A DNA stretch of 64,000 nt from Coptis chinensis (taxonomy: Eukaryota > Streptophyta > Magnoliopsida > Ranunculales > Ranunculaceae). This document shows positions 12,352 through 24,200 of the stretch, piece by piece. Positions within the stretch are counted from its first letter, which is position 1; every line of letters begins with the position of its first letter. Where the stretch lies: contig CM027384.1 of NCBI GenBank assembly GCA_015680905.1, positions 75,425,501 through 75,489,500 of the forward strand, written 5' to 3'. Under the pieces are notes generated by a model. It made no database searches. It was not told the origin of the DNA and saw nothing but the letters and a program-made list of their open reading frames with translations. The translations under genes were made by a program, and so were the position numbers.

Positions 12352-12912
12352 TTACAATGAAAAGAGTTGGGAAGAAGTTGTCAATAATAGATTACCTAAA
12401 GAAATAGGTAAAAGAAATTTCCATCCAAAATTTAATAGTTGATCCATTCTCATCCTAGGTAAAGTCCATCTTGTTGTGATAGGAATGAACAAGAACAAAT
12501 AAGCTTTAGCTAATGTAATAAAGATACCTATTGTCGTTTCAAAGACTCCGCCCATTTCATTTATTCCAAAAAGCCCAGGAATTAATATGTACGGAATAGA
12601 TAGATTCCAACCACCCAAATAATGAAGAAACTAGTAGATTTAGATAGGAAGCAACGTAAAATAAACCAAATTTTATATCGGAATATTCGGTTTGATAACC
12701 TGCTACTAATTCTTCCTCGGCTTCTGATAAATCAAAAGGCAATCTTTTAGCATTCCGCTAAGGAAGAAATTAAAAAAAGCGTAAACCCTATAGGTTGACA
12801 CCACAGATTCCACCCCAAAACCATATTTTTTTGACTCAGCCTCAACTATATCAACTGTACTTGAACTGTTAGATAATTATAGTCGGTGATAACATCACTA
12901 TTCCCATCGCTA
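12352..12912 (-). pseudogene. ndhA: ndhA exon 2 remnant (plastid NDH subunit 1)
   Basis: Two overlapping frames carry the C-terminal half of Ndh[41 protein letters not shown], then [48 protein letters not shown] and [13 protein letters not shown] before the stop. [11 protein letters not shown] phrase nearer 12860 places the exon's 5' part. A frame change near 12600 and others upstream break it. The exon follows a recognisable group II intron end at about 12913-12951. Confidence 0.88.
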
Positions 12913-13505
12913 TTGCAAAACCGTACATGATATTTTCACCTCATACGGCTCCTCCATGGCCACAAATAAATCTAACGACCGGTTCAATATTATCTCAATA
13001 TACTTGTAGGGTAGATAGAGTAAACATCGGAGAGTCACAAATTAGACCAATGCAATTCCATTTGCCATAATAACCAAAAAATGCTTCTGAATTGATCTCA
13101 TTCCTTATAATAATAATATAAATTAAAGGATTACCGTTCGATAGTAATTTGTTTAATAAGTGGGTAAGAGCATACTCACGGATCGGGATCATGGGGAAGT
13201 ACTTGCTTGGTCATTTCTACCAACTTAAGGCCCCATCAGATTCCTTTTATTTTTATGCAGAAATACATCTTTATATAATCTACATTATCTCCATTACTAA
13301 TCCTTTGTGTACCTTGGTATTCCTAACCGTCCACTCATTTTTGTTCGATCCCCGGTATGGTAATCCATACAATAGTAAAAATCCCATACAGTTGATCTTT
13401 TGTACCGCTTCAAACTATGATGACCAATCGACCAATCTTGGGGTAAAAGCGTTTCTATGTTGTTTATGTTTACGTTCTCGTTTAACTCTTGTACCTAGGG
13501 AATGA
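12913..13505 (-). other. Plastid group II intron 3' part plus an unassigned plastid-like stretch
   Basis: At 12918-12951 the minus strand reads as a group II intron domain V (GAGCCGTATGAG, a GAAA-type loop, then CATGTACGGTT), directly before ndhA exon 2, as in the ndhA intron. The stretch from 12952 to 13505 has a plastid look and open frames on both strands, but I could not place it. ndhA exon 1, which should lie here, is not visible, and neither is the 3' third of ndhH. So the insert carries a deletion or rearrangement at this point. Confidence 0.55.
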
Positions 13506-14349
13506 GACTCATTCTTTTTACTGCCAATTTCTAAGATGTTTTGTTTCACTCATATAACGAGCTAATGAATCTCCTTCTTTTTGCCATTGTACTTCCCAAT
13601 CAAACTCGTCATAACATTCATAATGATCAACTTTTACGAAGATCCCATTGAATGGGAGAAGCTTCGTAGCATTGGTCCCGATGAAAACCCCAATTTATTG
13701 CTTCTTCTCCGCCAATAATTCCCACCCCTCAACTCGTTCCAAAATAATTGGATTGCGTAATAAGCTTTTGATATTCAGTAACCCCGTTAAAAATAATCAC
13801 AGAAATCCAAACATTTATCTATCCAGCCATGAGGTAGATCAGCTACTCCTCCGATCACGGAAATAATTATGCATCATTCGCATACATTGTGGCAGATTCT
13901 TTGAATAGATCATATATCAATTCTCTTTCTTGGAAAATATAGAAGAAGGGAGTCTAAAGCACCAATATCTGCCATAAAAGGGCCAAGCCATAACAAATGA
14001 GAAGCTATACGATTTCAGTTCTAGCATAATTACTCGAATATAGCTCGCTCTTTTAGGTACTTGAATATTTCCCAACTGTTACGGTCCATTTACCGTTATT
14101 GCCTCTGTAAACATAGTAGCTAAATAATCCCACCGTGTTACATAAAGAAGATATTGTATAATTGTTCTATTTTCTGCAATTTTTTCCATTCCTCGTGTAA
14201 ATAACCCAATATGGGCTCATAAGGAAGAGTCAATAACATCTTCCCCATCTAGAGTAACGATGAGTCGAAGAACACCATGCATTGATGGGTGGTGAGGACC
14301 CATATTGACTATCATGAGGTCTTTTTTTAGTTGTAGTTGGTACAGTCAT
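13506..14349 (-). pseudogene. ndhH: ndhH remnant (plastid NDH 49-kDa subunit)
   Basis: The start at 14349 reads MTVPTT and is followed in a shifted frame by the conserved [15 protein letters not shown] region. Further matches include the EWDY, RASYIRVI-like and [12 protein letters not shown] parts, and [25 protein letters not shown] near 13540-13630. The match stops at about 13506, roughly two thirds of the way through the normal 393-residue protein. NdhH belongs to the stromal arm of the chloroplast NDH complex. Multiple frameshifts make this copy non-functional. Confidence 0.85.
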
Positions 14350-14464
14350 ATATTTTTTTCCCAATTAATTATTCTATGAATTGCTGAAAACGAAATGAAG
14401 TTCATCAAAATTAAAAATCTAATAACTAATCTAATATAGTATAATATAAATCTTCAAATTAACT

Positions 14465-14720
14465 TAACAGGTTTTGGCCCGAATATCCAATTGACTAATT
14501 AATTCTTTATAACATTACTCTATTTTTCTTTGACAAATAAGCCAATAGCCGTTGGCGTTTTTCCCAGAATTTTCCGTGAGACCTCACATTTGAGATAAAT
14601 AGTCTTTTTTTATTGCAATTCCAAATGGGAAGTAAGTCTCACGATCTTATTGGTGAAACTAAATACTTGAAATTCAACCGACCCTTATTTTTCTTCTTTG
14701 AAATAACTGAAATGAATAAA
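14465..14720 (-). pseudogene. rps15: rps15 remnant (plastid ribosomal protein S15)
   Basis: On the minus strand the phrases [30 protein letters not shown] and RKILGK match plastid S15 in order, ending near a degraded copy of the QLDIR tail. It lies just upstream of ndhH on the same strand, as in plastid genomes. Frameshifts separate the matching pieces. Confidence 0.75.
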
Positions 14721-15154
14721 TTTTTTACCATAAAAATTTTTCCTTTTTTTTTTTTTTTTTACAGATATGGATTTTACTGATCAGTAATAATAATACTAGT
14801 CATTTTAATTTGGTTTTTTTTTTTGTATACACAATAATCTGGATTTATTCATATGTCTTTTTTTTTTATCAAATCTAATTATCAATTTTATTCGGATTAT
14901 GAATACAATGGATATAAAAGGGTAGTACATTTCTCCACCCACAAAAGAGAATACTTTGGACCTAAGATTAAGAAGATTATGATGATTCATTCCTAGATAT
15001 AATTGCTAAGCCTAAGTTAAGATAAAGTCATCGAATCAAGTATCATGTACCGAATGTAATATAACACAAGGCGCATGATATTTGTTTGCCTTCATATACC
15101 ATACCGGATATGCCACTTGATCCATAGGAAATTTATTATCAACTAATTCTTAAT

Positions 15155-16390
15155 CGTGGATACATATGTATCCTTGACATCTTGAAACGGCTACCATTAT
15201 TGCTATCAAACCAATAGCGATTCATACAAGCTAAATCTTCTAATCGATAATTGGGCCAAAAGAATAATTTTAATTTAAAAATTTATTTGTATCTACATCA
15301 AGATGCTTATCCTCATACAAAAATTTACCACAGTTCTTTGCATTATTCCCATTGCAAAAACTTTGGTTCTTTCCCCAACATTGAAATTTATCGAATTTAA
15401 ACAAATTTGAATTCTAAGCTCTCTCTACGCCCTGGGAGATAAAATATTTTCAGGAACAATAAAATCATTATGATTTTCGTCTCTATTCCCAAACAACTTT
15501 TCATGTTGTGCAATGGATTCACTAATACCATTATTATTAATATTTTTTTTGCTTGATATCTTGATTAGTTTGGTGCTTACTCTTATGCACCCTTGAAATA
15601 GCTATGGTTTGGTACATGAGAAATTGTCCATCCCATTTTATGGATAGCCAAACCGTTTCAATAATAAATATTCCCTTTTTATCAATTTTGTAAGAGTTGT
15701 AGTCTTCGAATCAGCATTACATCGATACTCATTTCGTCTCTTTGAATAGAGGATATAGCAACTTCCTTTGGATTTATCAATCTAAGCAAGAGACAATATA
15801 CCTTGATATTTTAGATTATTTTTTGGTTAAAAGAATGTTCCCATCTCGGTTGAAAAATAAAATATCCTTTCGGGGAATAAATCTAGCTCATTGCTATCTT
15901 TGTTCTTAGATTGCTTTTTGTTTCTACGTTTTTGAATGTCCGATACCCCAAAAGCTTCTTTCATTTTTTTTTTCTTGATGAATATGGATCCAATACAATA
16001 TTATTTTGGTTTTGTGCAGTTGATCCAAGATTTCCTGATCGTTATTTGTTTTTTCTTCTTGATTTCTATTCTCTAATCCAAATTCAAGCAATTTTTTTTT
16101 ATTAGATGATACACGAACATTTTTTTTTTTCGTTGATATTTTTACTAAAATTTTGATTTATATTTAATTTTAAAAGAAGTAAATTTATTGGTATGATCCG
16201 TGGTTGAATCTTATATGCATGATAAAGTAACACAAATTCTGGCAAAAACCAAAGTTCTAAATTCAATATGGGCCAATTTAGTATTTCTTCATTCAGTTCC
16301 ATCCAATCAAAAAAATATATGTTTTGATTGGATGAGTTGATTTGTTTATAAATATCGAGATTAAAAATATCCTTATTAGTATAGCCTATA
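15155..16390 (-). pseudogene. ycf1: ycf1 3' remnant (plastid TIC214)
   Basis: The C-terminal end is visible at about 15155-15260 ([17 protein letters not shown], then SNNGSRF and RIHMYPRL). An upstream piece at 16102-16385 reads DWMELNEEILNWPI, NLELWFLPEFVLLY and LLLLKLNIN. Both are typical of Ycf1 (TIC214), a very large plastid envelope protein. Only the last quarter of the gene is present and it is broken many times. Similarity ends at about 16390, the right edge of the plastid insert. Confidence 0.87.
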
Positions 16391-17201
16391 ATGACCTATA
16401 ATGATCGTGGCCTCTTAAATTCATCCGGGATTTTTTCTGACGCATAATACCCTTGATGAATAATAAAATCAGATGTCTAGATATTTATTAATGAGGACTA
16501 CTTTGTCTTTTTATGTCTTTATAAATTTTAAGTACCGATATTGTCCTTAAATAAAAAAATTGTTTAACACCTTTAAATAGAACCAATCAGTCTTTTCATG
16601 TGGTAGTATATTAGAAAACCAAATCCACGCCATTCTCAATTGTACGCCTTACTATTAATGCCATTTAATTAGTAATAATTGGGTTATTTAATAAGAGGTT
16701 CAGCAAAAGAAAAGTCTAATCAGAGAATAGGAACCGACTCTTTTCCATTCTCTCCCACATCCTGGAACTAGAACAGAAGCCTAAAATCGATGCTTACCCC
16801 TTGTTTGTCTCACATAGAATCTCTTAGAAGCCCTCTCCCACCTAAAAAAAATAAAGGAGGTCAACAAGACGGCTAATTGAGCATAGAAACAGAGAAAAAG
16901 AAGGGCGACTAAAAGGCGGATATTCTAAGAGTACCCGAAAAAGAAAAATGAAGCAACTGACTGCTCAACAAAGCTCGACGAAGAGGTTGCAAATTTTGTC
17001 CAAAATCCCCCGTAAGACCAAAGAAAAAAAAAAAGTAACCATCTATCGCTGGTGATCCGAATGGATTAGAAGCATTGAGTTAAATCAGCAGAGCACATGC
17101 GCATTGAAAGGAATGCACTATTTTCTACTTTGTCAAGTTGCATATTCTCTTCCTTACATTTTATCAATCTTTGATTCACAAAGCATAAAGCCAGCAAAAA
17201 G
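16391..17201. other. Non-coding junction between plastid insert and RBP copy
   Basis: No coding sequence is supported. Any promoter or first exon of the RBP45/47 copy would lie here, but I cannot recognise one; the first matching codons start at about 17202. Confidence 0.45.
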
Positions 17202-20200
17202 AATGGACGATGAGTGGAGGAGGAGCATAACAAAGCGACAACATGGTCGATTACCACCAACAAGTAATTACAATCATCATAACTACCAACCAACTACTCT
17301 TGAAGAAATAAGAACTCTTTGGATTGGTGATCTTCAATCTTGGGTGAAGAAAATTACTTCAATACTTGCTTTGCTCACCTTTGGAGAGGTAAAAAGAACT
17401 CAATGCCCATCTTCTTTTATTTCATCTTTTTGTGTTTTAATTAATATTTAGTATGTTGGTAGGTGATGTCAATAAAAATCATACCTAACAAGATTACGCA
17501 ACAGCCTGAGGGTTACGGTTTTGTGGAGTTTGCTTCTCATGGGGCAGCGGAACGAGTTTTGCAAACATATAATGATACACTAATGCCTGGGACTGACCAA
17601 CCATTTAGATTGAATTGGGCATCTTTTGGGATTGGAGAAAGATGTCCTGATGTAGGACCCGAGCATTCTATTTTTGTTGGGGATTTAGCATCGGACGTTA
17701 CGGATTATTTATTACAAAAGACTTTTCGAGCTCAGCATCCGTCTGTTAGATGTGCTAAGGTGGTGACTAATCCTAATACTGGTCGTTCTAAGGGTTATGG
17801 ATTTGTTAAATTTTCTGATGAAATGGAAAGGAACCGTGCTATGAGTGAAATGAATGGGGTGTATTGCTCAAAGCGGGCCAATCGTGCTCCAAAGAAGGCT
17901 CTTGGTTTCCAAGAACCGTTATCTTGCACCGAAAGGTAAGAATCTTTTTCCTAAGAAAGAAACGCTACTAGTGCTATATTGGTGTTTATGTTGTATTGAA
18001 CATTAGAGTTATTGGTGCTAAGTTCTGCTTGAAAATGGTCCTACATAGTTTGCAGATATGCATAGTACTCAACTGTCCGCTGTACCGAAAAAAAAAAAGA
18101 TAAGCATTGTGCACAGCTGTCCATTGCACAGTTTGTGCCTTAGAGATCGTTAGTGGATGGTTTATGGTTGTGGACAGACTTACAAGTAAAATTTATTCTC
18201 TAATTTCTCAATTTGTTTGTGGCAGCAGTATATCCAACACCTGCTTTCAACACTGCGGTAGTGCAGCCATTTCCAGCTATAGACAATGATATTACCAACA
18301 CAACAGTAAGTCAAGGTAAAGATATTCTGAATGAATTTCATTCCCATCTTTAAAAGTTAATGATTGTCTTATTTCTACTGTAGATATTCGTTGGTGGTGC
18401 GGACCGAATGTCACGAGGAGGAGGAACTGAGGCAAATATTTACGCAGTTTGGTGATCTTGTCTATGCAAAAACAATACCAGGTAAAGGATGCGGCTTTGT
18501 ATGGTTTGGAACTAGGTATATTTGAATCCCCCTTTTCATTGTATTACCCGGTTTTATTTTGCTTTAATTTATATTTTCTTATATTTGTTTATTGATTAAT
18601 TTATGTAGTACCTTGTTTTGTTTCGTTTTAGACTTTAGCTATTGTCAATTGCTTGCTTGTGACTTCCAAATTCTAAACATTAGAAGCATGCTACTTTTAG
18701 CACATTATTCTTTTCTTTTTGCTATTAGCAATTTAAGGGTATAATATTGTATTTCTGCATTGGTGATCAGTCAGAATGGTCATTTACATTCATTAATATT
18801 CAATTTCTTTTATCTATTTGTTAGTATTTAAGGTTTTAAATCTATGTTTTTCTGTCTAGGCAATCAAGGAAGTAGCAATACAGAGATTGAATGGAACTAT
18901 GATTGGCCAGCAAACCGTACGCCTTTCATGGGGTAGAAGTATGACAGCTAAACAGGTAAATCTATGATATATGCTTGCTATTGAATAGGGAGGGCCTTGA
19001 ATTAGATTTCTATTTGTGCATATATGGTGTGAGGATGAACTCTATAACGTTTTATTCTTAGATAAACCTGTGAATTTTGTTTACTATAACTATTTCCATA
19101 CTTATGAACATTTTGAGGAGATTGAGGATTTGAAAGATTTATTCCCTGGCGAGTTTCAAAGCAACAAGTGCATGATGTTTTATTGTCACATTCCTCACAA
19201 TTACCCCGACTTCCTTCAAAGTTCTTTTCTTGATTTTTAACTTGCCAAATACTGTTCAAAAATGTTGGAGTTCCATTTTTACATGGCCATTGACCGATGT
19301 TTTACTGTCCAAATTACATGATCAGCCGGGCGTCTGGGCTCAGCCATCAGATCCCCATCAGTGGAATGGTGCTTATTATGGTTATGGGCAAGGCTATGAT
19401 GCATATGGTTATATGCGAGATATGGGCGGTATCCTCAACAGGCAAGATATTGCAAACACTTAATTTGTCAAATAATCCTTATGTTCAACGCTTCTTTAGA
19501 GAATTTTTTTGGCATGTGTTTGATTGGCCTAAAAATTTGATTATTAGTGTTACTTCTTATTTATAGGTTTATGAAACACTCGAGAATTGGTGTGCGTCTA
19601 TATATTATGGACACTCCATATTTTAAAAATAATCCATGTCAGATATGTATCCATGTGTTTGTGTCAAACATGACACACACGTATTGTATGTGATATACCT
19701 AATTTTTGGTTCTTCACCATATCGGACACTTTGTATCGGTGTCGGATTGGTATGTGTACCCGTGTCAATTTAAATTAGGTGTGTGATACTAGATTCAAAC
19801 AAAGGAGGACTAAATGATGGAAGAAATTATCTATTGATTTTTGGACTCTATATATTATTTTTTGCATCTGTACATTTTAATTTTCTTTAAGATGAGCCTT
19901 GTTTCATCCTTTTAAATTTAAATTATGTAAGTCATGAAAGTATAATATACATGAATATAATTCCATTGGTAACCTAACTGTTCTCAAGACATTTTCAGGC
20001 GGAAGGCACACAAGAGATGGTAGCTATGGCAGGTGTTGTCCCATCTGTGGAGCAGAAAGAAGAACTATATGATCCGTTGGCTACACCTAACGTTGACAAG
20101 TCAGTTTTTTCTCCTTTTGTCAGCTTTCATAACTTTATTCAATCAGGTCTACTATTTACTTCATGGTTTGTGTCTAAATCTACACTCATTGTTAACTCCT

Positions 20201-20301
20201 TATATGCCATGTTAAATTATGCATATTTGGCCGTCCATGGAAGTGCTATGGTTGGGCGACCTTTGTGGTTGAAAACTTCAGCACTCTATCAACAAGCTTA
20301 G
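17202..20301 (+). pseudogene. RBP45/47-type RNA-binding protein, decayed copy with introns
   Basis: Eight exon-like blocks follow the order of plant RBP45/47 proteins, nuclear poly(U)/poly(A)-binding proteins with three RRM domains. Blocks: 17202-17388 (EEIRTLWIGDLQ, RRM1 start), 17463-17935 (PEGYGFVEF; GPEHSIFVGDLASDVTDYLL; SKGYGFVKF: rest of RRM1 and RRM2), 18226-18305, 18384-18515 (IFVGG, RRM3), 18860-18955 (GTMIGQQTVRLSWGRS), about 19320-19440 (DQWNGAYYGYGQGYDAYGY-like), 19999-20100 (GVVPSVEQKEELYDPLATPN) and 20211-20301 (AYLAVHGSAM-GRPLWLKTSAL, stop). Frame is lost inside RRM1 and RRM3. The acceptor before the 19320 block and the sites around the last exon do not read AG or GT. Retained introns show it arose by DNA duplication, not reverse transcription. 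A weakly expressed rescued form is possible but unlikely. Confidence 0.85.
19565..19790 (+). repeat. Dispersed repeat, also present inverted at 48.55-48.72 kb
   Basis: The phrase order ATCCATGTGT, ATACCTAATTTTT, GGACACTTTGTATC and GTGTCGGATT in this intron is matched in reverse complement inside intron 1 of the TCP-nitrilase gene. It is a shared interspersed repeat of unknown class; no clean ends are visible in either copy. Confidence 0.6.
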
Positions 20302-20741
20302 CCTACTGATTCTGGTGGTTTTTCTTATTGGCATGGTTGCTAGGAAATCTTGATCTGGTTTCTCTATTAATTGAGAACTTCTTATTTTGATAGAATAAAT
20401 GCTACTTTATTACTTGGTTGTCCATGAAAATGCCATGGTGGGGCAACCTTTATTATAGAAAACACTCTCACTGTCTCACAAGTCACAACAACCTTAACCC
20501 GTGTGCAGTTTGTATTCTGGTTAAATCCTTCTGGTGGTCTTTCTTATTTTGAAGGCAACTTTGGTGTCTTTACAAGGAAATTCTTATCTGGTTTGTCTCA
20601 AATTATTATGAACTTCTAATTTTGATAGGTCAAAATGCTGCTTACTTTGAGGTCCCTGGAAGTGCAATGGTGGGGCAACCATTATAGTTGAAAACCTTGA
20701 CACCCTCATAACAAGCCTAGCCCGTCTGCTTTCTTTATAGG
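20211..20741 (+). repeat. Threefold tandem copy of the RBP terminal exon and 3' tail
   Basis: Copy 1 (20211-20394) carries the real last exon. Copy 2 (20395-20629) and copy 3 (20630-20741) repeat, with decay, the landmarks GTCCATG-AA-TGC, ATGGTGGGGCAACC, GAAAAC, ACAAGCCTAGCC, TTCTGGTGGT-TTTCTTATT and GAACTTCTAATTTTGATAG. The units have drifted a good deal, so the duplications are old. Copies 2 and 3 no longer encode the LAVHGSAM peptide without change. Confidence 0.75.
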
Positions 20742-21229
20742 ATTGTGTTTCCCTTTACCTAAACTTCTGCGAGTAAGATGAATATACATCTTTATGGAGT
20801 TCAAATTATACATCTTCGATGAAGCTTTATGTTTCTTACAATTTGAATAAATGGTGTTAGTTAACTTGCAAAATTCAGGTATACAATATTGAAGAGCAAG
20901 ACGCTTACCTATATCCTTCTTTAAATGTTAAGTTCATTCCCTCAACAAGAAAATTTATCAACTATAAACACAATTTCGAACAGTACATCAATTTCCTCCC
21001 CTCCCCTCCCCTCCCCCCCGAGTTGGTTACCAAATAAGAAAGGTGTTAAGCAAATTATATTTACACTCTTCTTTAAGTTTTGTTTGACATCGTGTGCATA
21101 GCACGTGCATCTTGCTAGTTTGAATAATAAATGTACAATTGGTAATAAAAGAAGGGACCGCCACACAAAATCTTAGAAGCTTATGGTACCGGGTATAAGA
21201 ACGTATACATAGACTATAGAGCAGGGGAT
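20742..21229. other. Short convergent spacer
   Basis: Between the plus-strand RBP copy and the stop of the minus-strand S28 gene. It holds a pyrimidine microsatellite of CTCCC units at about 20996-21020 and probably the S28 gene's 3' untranslated region. Nothing else is seen. Confidence 0.5.
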
Positions 21230-24200
21230 TTACATAGCTAGCTGGGATAGGTCATGATAATATTTTGTTAGCCAATTTGATATTATCTTGATCTCTTTCT
21301 TTCTCACGTCTTTGAGCCATTCTGGATCATCCTTAGTTGAAAATCTTAAGTCTACATGGTGAGCTCCTGTTATAGAGTAACAAGAACGATCATATAATTG
21401 CATGTCACAAAAAGTGCAACACTAACAAATTAAAAGATATTTGTAGGAAGAAATGCTGAGTAGTTATTACCTTCTTTTGCAACTATGGCAATGAGACTCT
21501 TTGAAATACTCTTTAGAACCCTATAAGCAAAGAAAAATTAATAACCAATTGTGTGTGTGCCTGAAATAATGGTGAGACGAAAGAGGTTATATAATATAAA
21601 TACCCTCCACCACTCCAAGGATCTCTTAAGCCATTGAAAAATATGATGTTGCTCCCAAAACGTTTCAGAACCATCTTGATATCCTGACATTTCAACATGC
21701 ACTTACATTTCTAATGTATATGTGAGATTAATTTAAGAGCATAAAACAAAGCATTGCAATTATAATTGAAGGAATTAGAGCCTGGTTCAAACTAATGTAT
21801 ATACGTGTGATCAGAGGGGTTCTTGGGACATATATTTCAAAAACAAGTAAACAAACTTATGATTGTTAGGACATTTCTAAGTTTTAGATTTGACTAATTT
21901 TTTGTACATAAGATCTTCTAACTATTTTAAACATTGTCACAAAAAATTATTCAAATACAAAATTTGTAACCCCATCAAATGTAGCCAACAAATTAAAAAA
22001 TTTGGGGACAGTTCAATTTCACGATTTTTTATATTATATTATGTTTTTTTTTTGTAAAAAAATTAGCCTAATCTAAAACTTATAAATACTTTAACGATTT
22101 TGAGTTTGTTTACGTGTTTTTATAAAATATGCCCATAGAACCCCTCTCATATACATGATACGTGATATGTAAAATTCCTATTTTTTTTGTACATTATTAT
22201 TTTACAATATTTAGTATTTTTGGATTAAATATTTAATGCATGGTCAATGTGCTAAAAAATTTGGTTTGACTTTTATTATAGAATGAGAAAGGAGGGAAAA
22301 CAAGAGAATATTTTTGAAATTTGTATTAAAGAAATTTAGTGTTTTGAATTTTAAGTTTTTGTAGAGATTTTTAATATTTAGAAAGTTTTCAAAAGAGATG
22401 TTAATATAAAGTATATAATAAATAGAGTACTTTTAATAGAGAATAATATTCTATATTTATGAATAGAGATATTTGGTAAAAAGGAAAATTTCTTAAAGTT
22501 AAGCATAAAATATGGTAGAGAATTCTTTGGAATGGAAATAATTTCTCATAAATTTAGGGTTTTAAGAAAATAAGGTTTTTGCTTAGAACTAAACAAATTA
22601 ACTAAAAAAGAAGAAGGAGAAAAGGCAGATTTGTGCATCTCTTAGCTAGCTTTGGATCGGATTTTTGGCGTGATGTAACGTGATTTATATTATACATATT
22701 CTTTTTGTGGATACAAGAGGTGAGTAACCATTATTTTTGTGTGGTAATATATATTAACTTGATATTATAGAAGAAATGATTTATTTGTTGTTGTGCATGG
22801 ATGAACATGATTATAGGATTGATTTTTCTATTTAACACATGCTATTGTATTTGGGTAATCTTTTAATTTCATATATATGCTATTTTTGTATGCGAAACCA
22901 TTTGACTTTTGTCGGCTTACTTAGGTATTAGTTTTAATTTAAGGATATGGATAGACTTTCATTAATGGTTAAGAAATCGATTTGATTTATCCTGGTGTAC
23001 CATGATGCTTGTTAGATGAAATACAACGATTTTTGCTTTTAAGTCAATTATGTTGTTCTTTTTGTTAAATGTTGTATATAAATCTGTGCGTAAGTGTTCT
23101 AATAATTATTGTTTTATGAAAATGTAATTGGTATTCTAATCATTATTGTTTTTATGAAAATGTGATTGAATCTGTCTTGTAGTTATTTTATACTTTGCTG
23201 AATGATATGAATATGCACTGTATTGCATAGTGTAGCACTAGTAAATATAATGTGTACTGTAGCATTGAACTGTAGCGCGTATTGTAACAATAGTAAATAT
23301 ATTGTGTACTGTAACGCATACTGTAGCATTTTTAATGATATGCACTGTTATGTTACTGTAGTATGTAATTCTCTAATTATTAATGAGTAGGGCAGGGAAT
23401 AGGGCTGGGTTTGACCCAAATCCGAATAGTTCGGGTTTGGGTCAATTTTCATATTTGTTTATTTATTTGGGTTAGGTTCGGATATATTTTTTGGCATTTT
23501 TTTTTGAATTTTTAGTGTTATCATATCGGGTCGGTCGGGTTCGATTTGGATTCAAGTCGGGTTCGGATTGAAAATTTTGGTTTGATTCAGATTCAGGTTT
23601 GGATATTGTCAAACTATTTGGGTTCGGATTCGGATATAGCCATATCTGACCCGAACCCGACCCGTCCCTACCCTATTAATGAGGGTGTTGTAGCTCTTCT
23701 GAACCTTAATGTCATTTCTATAAATATTAAAGTTGCTGTAATAAATGTTATATAGTGATCTACAACATTTTTTTATGATTATTCAGGACATTTAAAGGAT
23801 GTTATATTAATTAATTACCAATGTTATGGTGTGTTATAGTGTTATATTGCATTCTTCTAGCCATTCCGACTCCCTTTATTAATAATATAATATTATTGAG
23901 ATTTTAAGATGTGCGTCCTCTATGCAATATTTTTGAGGAATGGTTATGTAAATAAAGTTGACGTTATATTTATGATTGCATTGCTATGAAATAATATGAC
24001 AATGTCTTTGATAAATTTGAAACATGTTTAAATGTGGATACTTAGTTGGACTTTCTGTTGACAAGTTAAAGTGTCACTTAGAAATTTTAGAACGCAAAAT
24101 CCTAGCTCTTAGCTACCACAATTCTTGTGATAAATATAAAAGTTGTCTTTTTAAGATAACGTGAATTTAAGGGAACTTGAAGCCCTTGTAGCCAAATGAT

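Larger units (their letters stand above)
10870..16390 (-). other. Nuclear insertion of plastid DNA (NUPT), ndhG to ycf1
   Basis: About 5.5 kb matches, in order and on one strand, the small single-copy part of a land-plant plastid genome: ndhG, ndhI, ndhA, ndhH, rps15 and the 3' end of ycf1. The order and spacing are those of the plastid, so one transfer event explains it. Every gene in it is interrupted by frameshifts or stops and there is an internal rearrangement between ndhA and ndhH, so this is an old nuclear copy and not a plastid contig. Flanking sequence on both sides is nuclear in character (the RBP45/47 copy on the right, with spliceosomal introns). Confidence 0.92.

Noticed and set aside
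10870-16390. Functional chloroplast ndh/rps15/ycf1 operon, that is, a plastid contig
   Set aside because: Every gene has frameshifts or stops, part of ndhA and ndhH is missing, and spliceosomal-intron genes flank the block.
17463-17939. A working RNA-binding protein from the single long frame at 17463-17939
   Set aside because: The frame covers only RRM2 and parts of its neighbours; RRM1 and RRM3 lose frame and several splice sites are gone.
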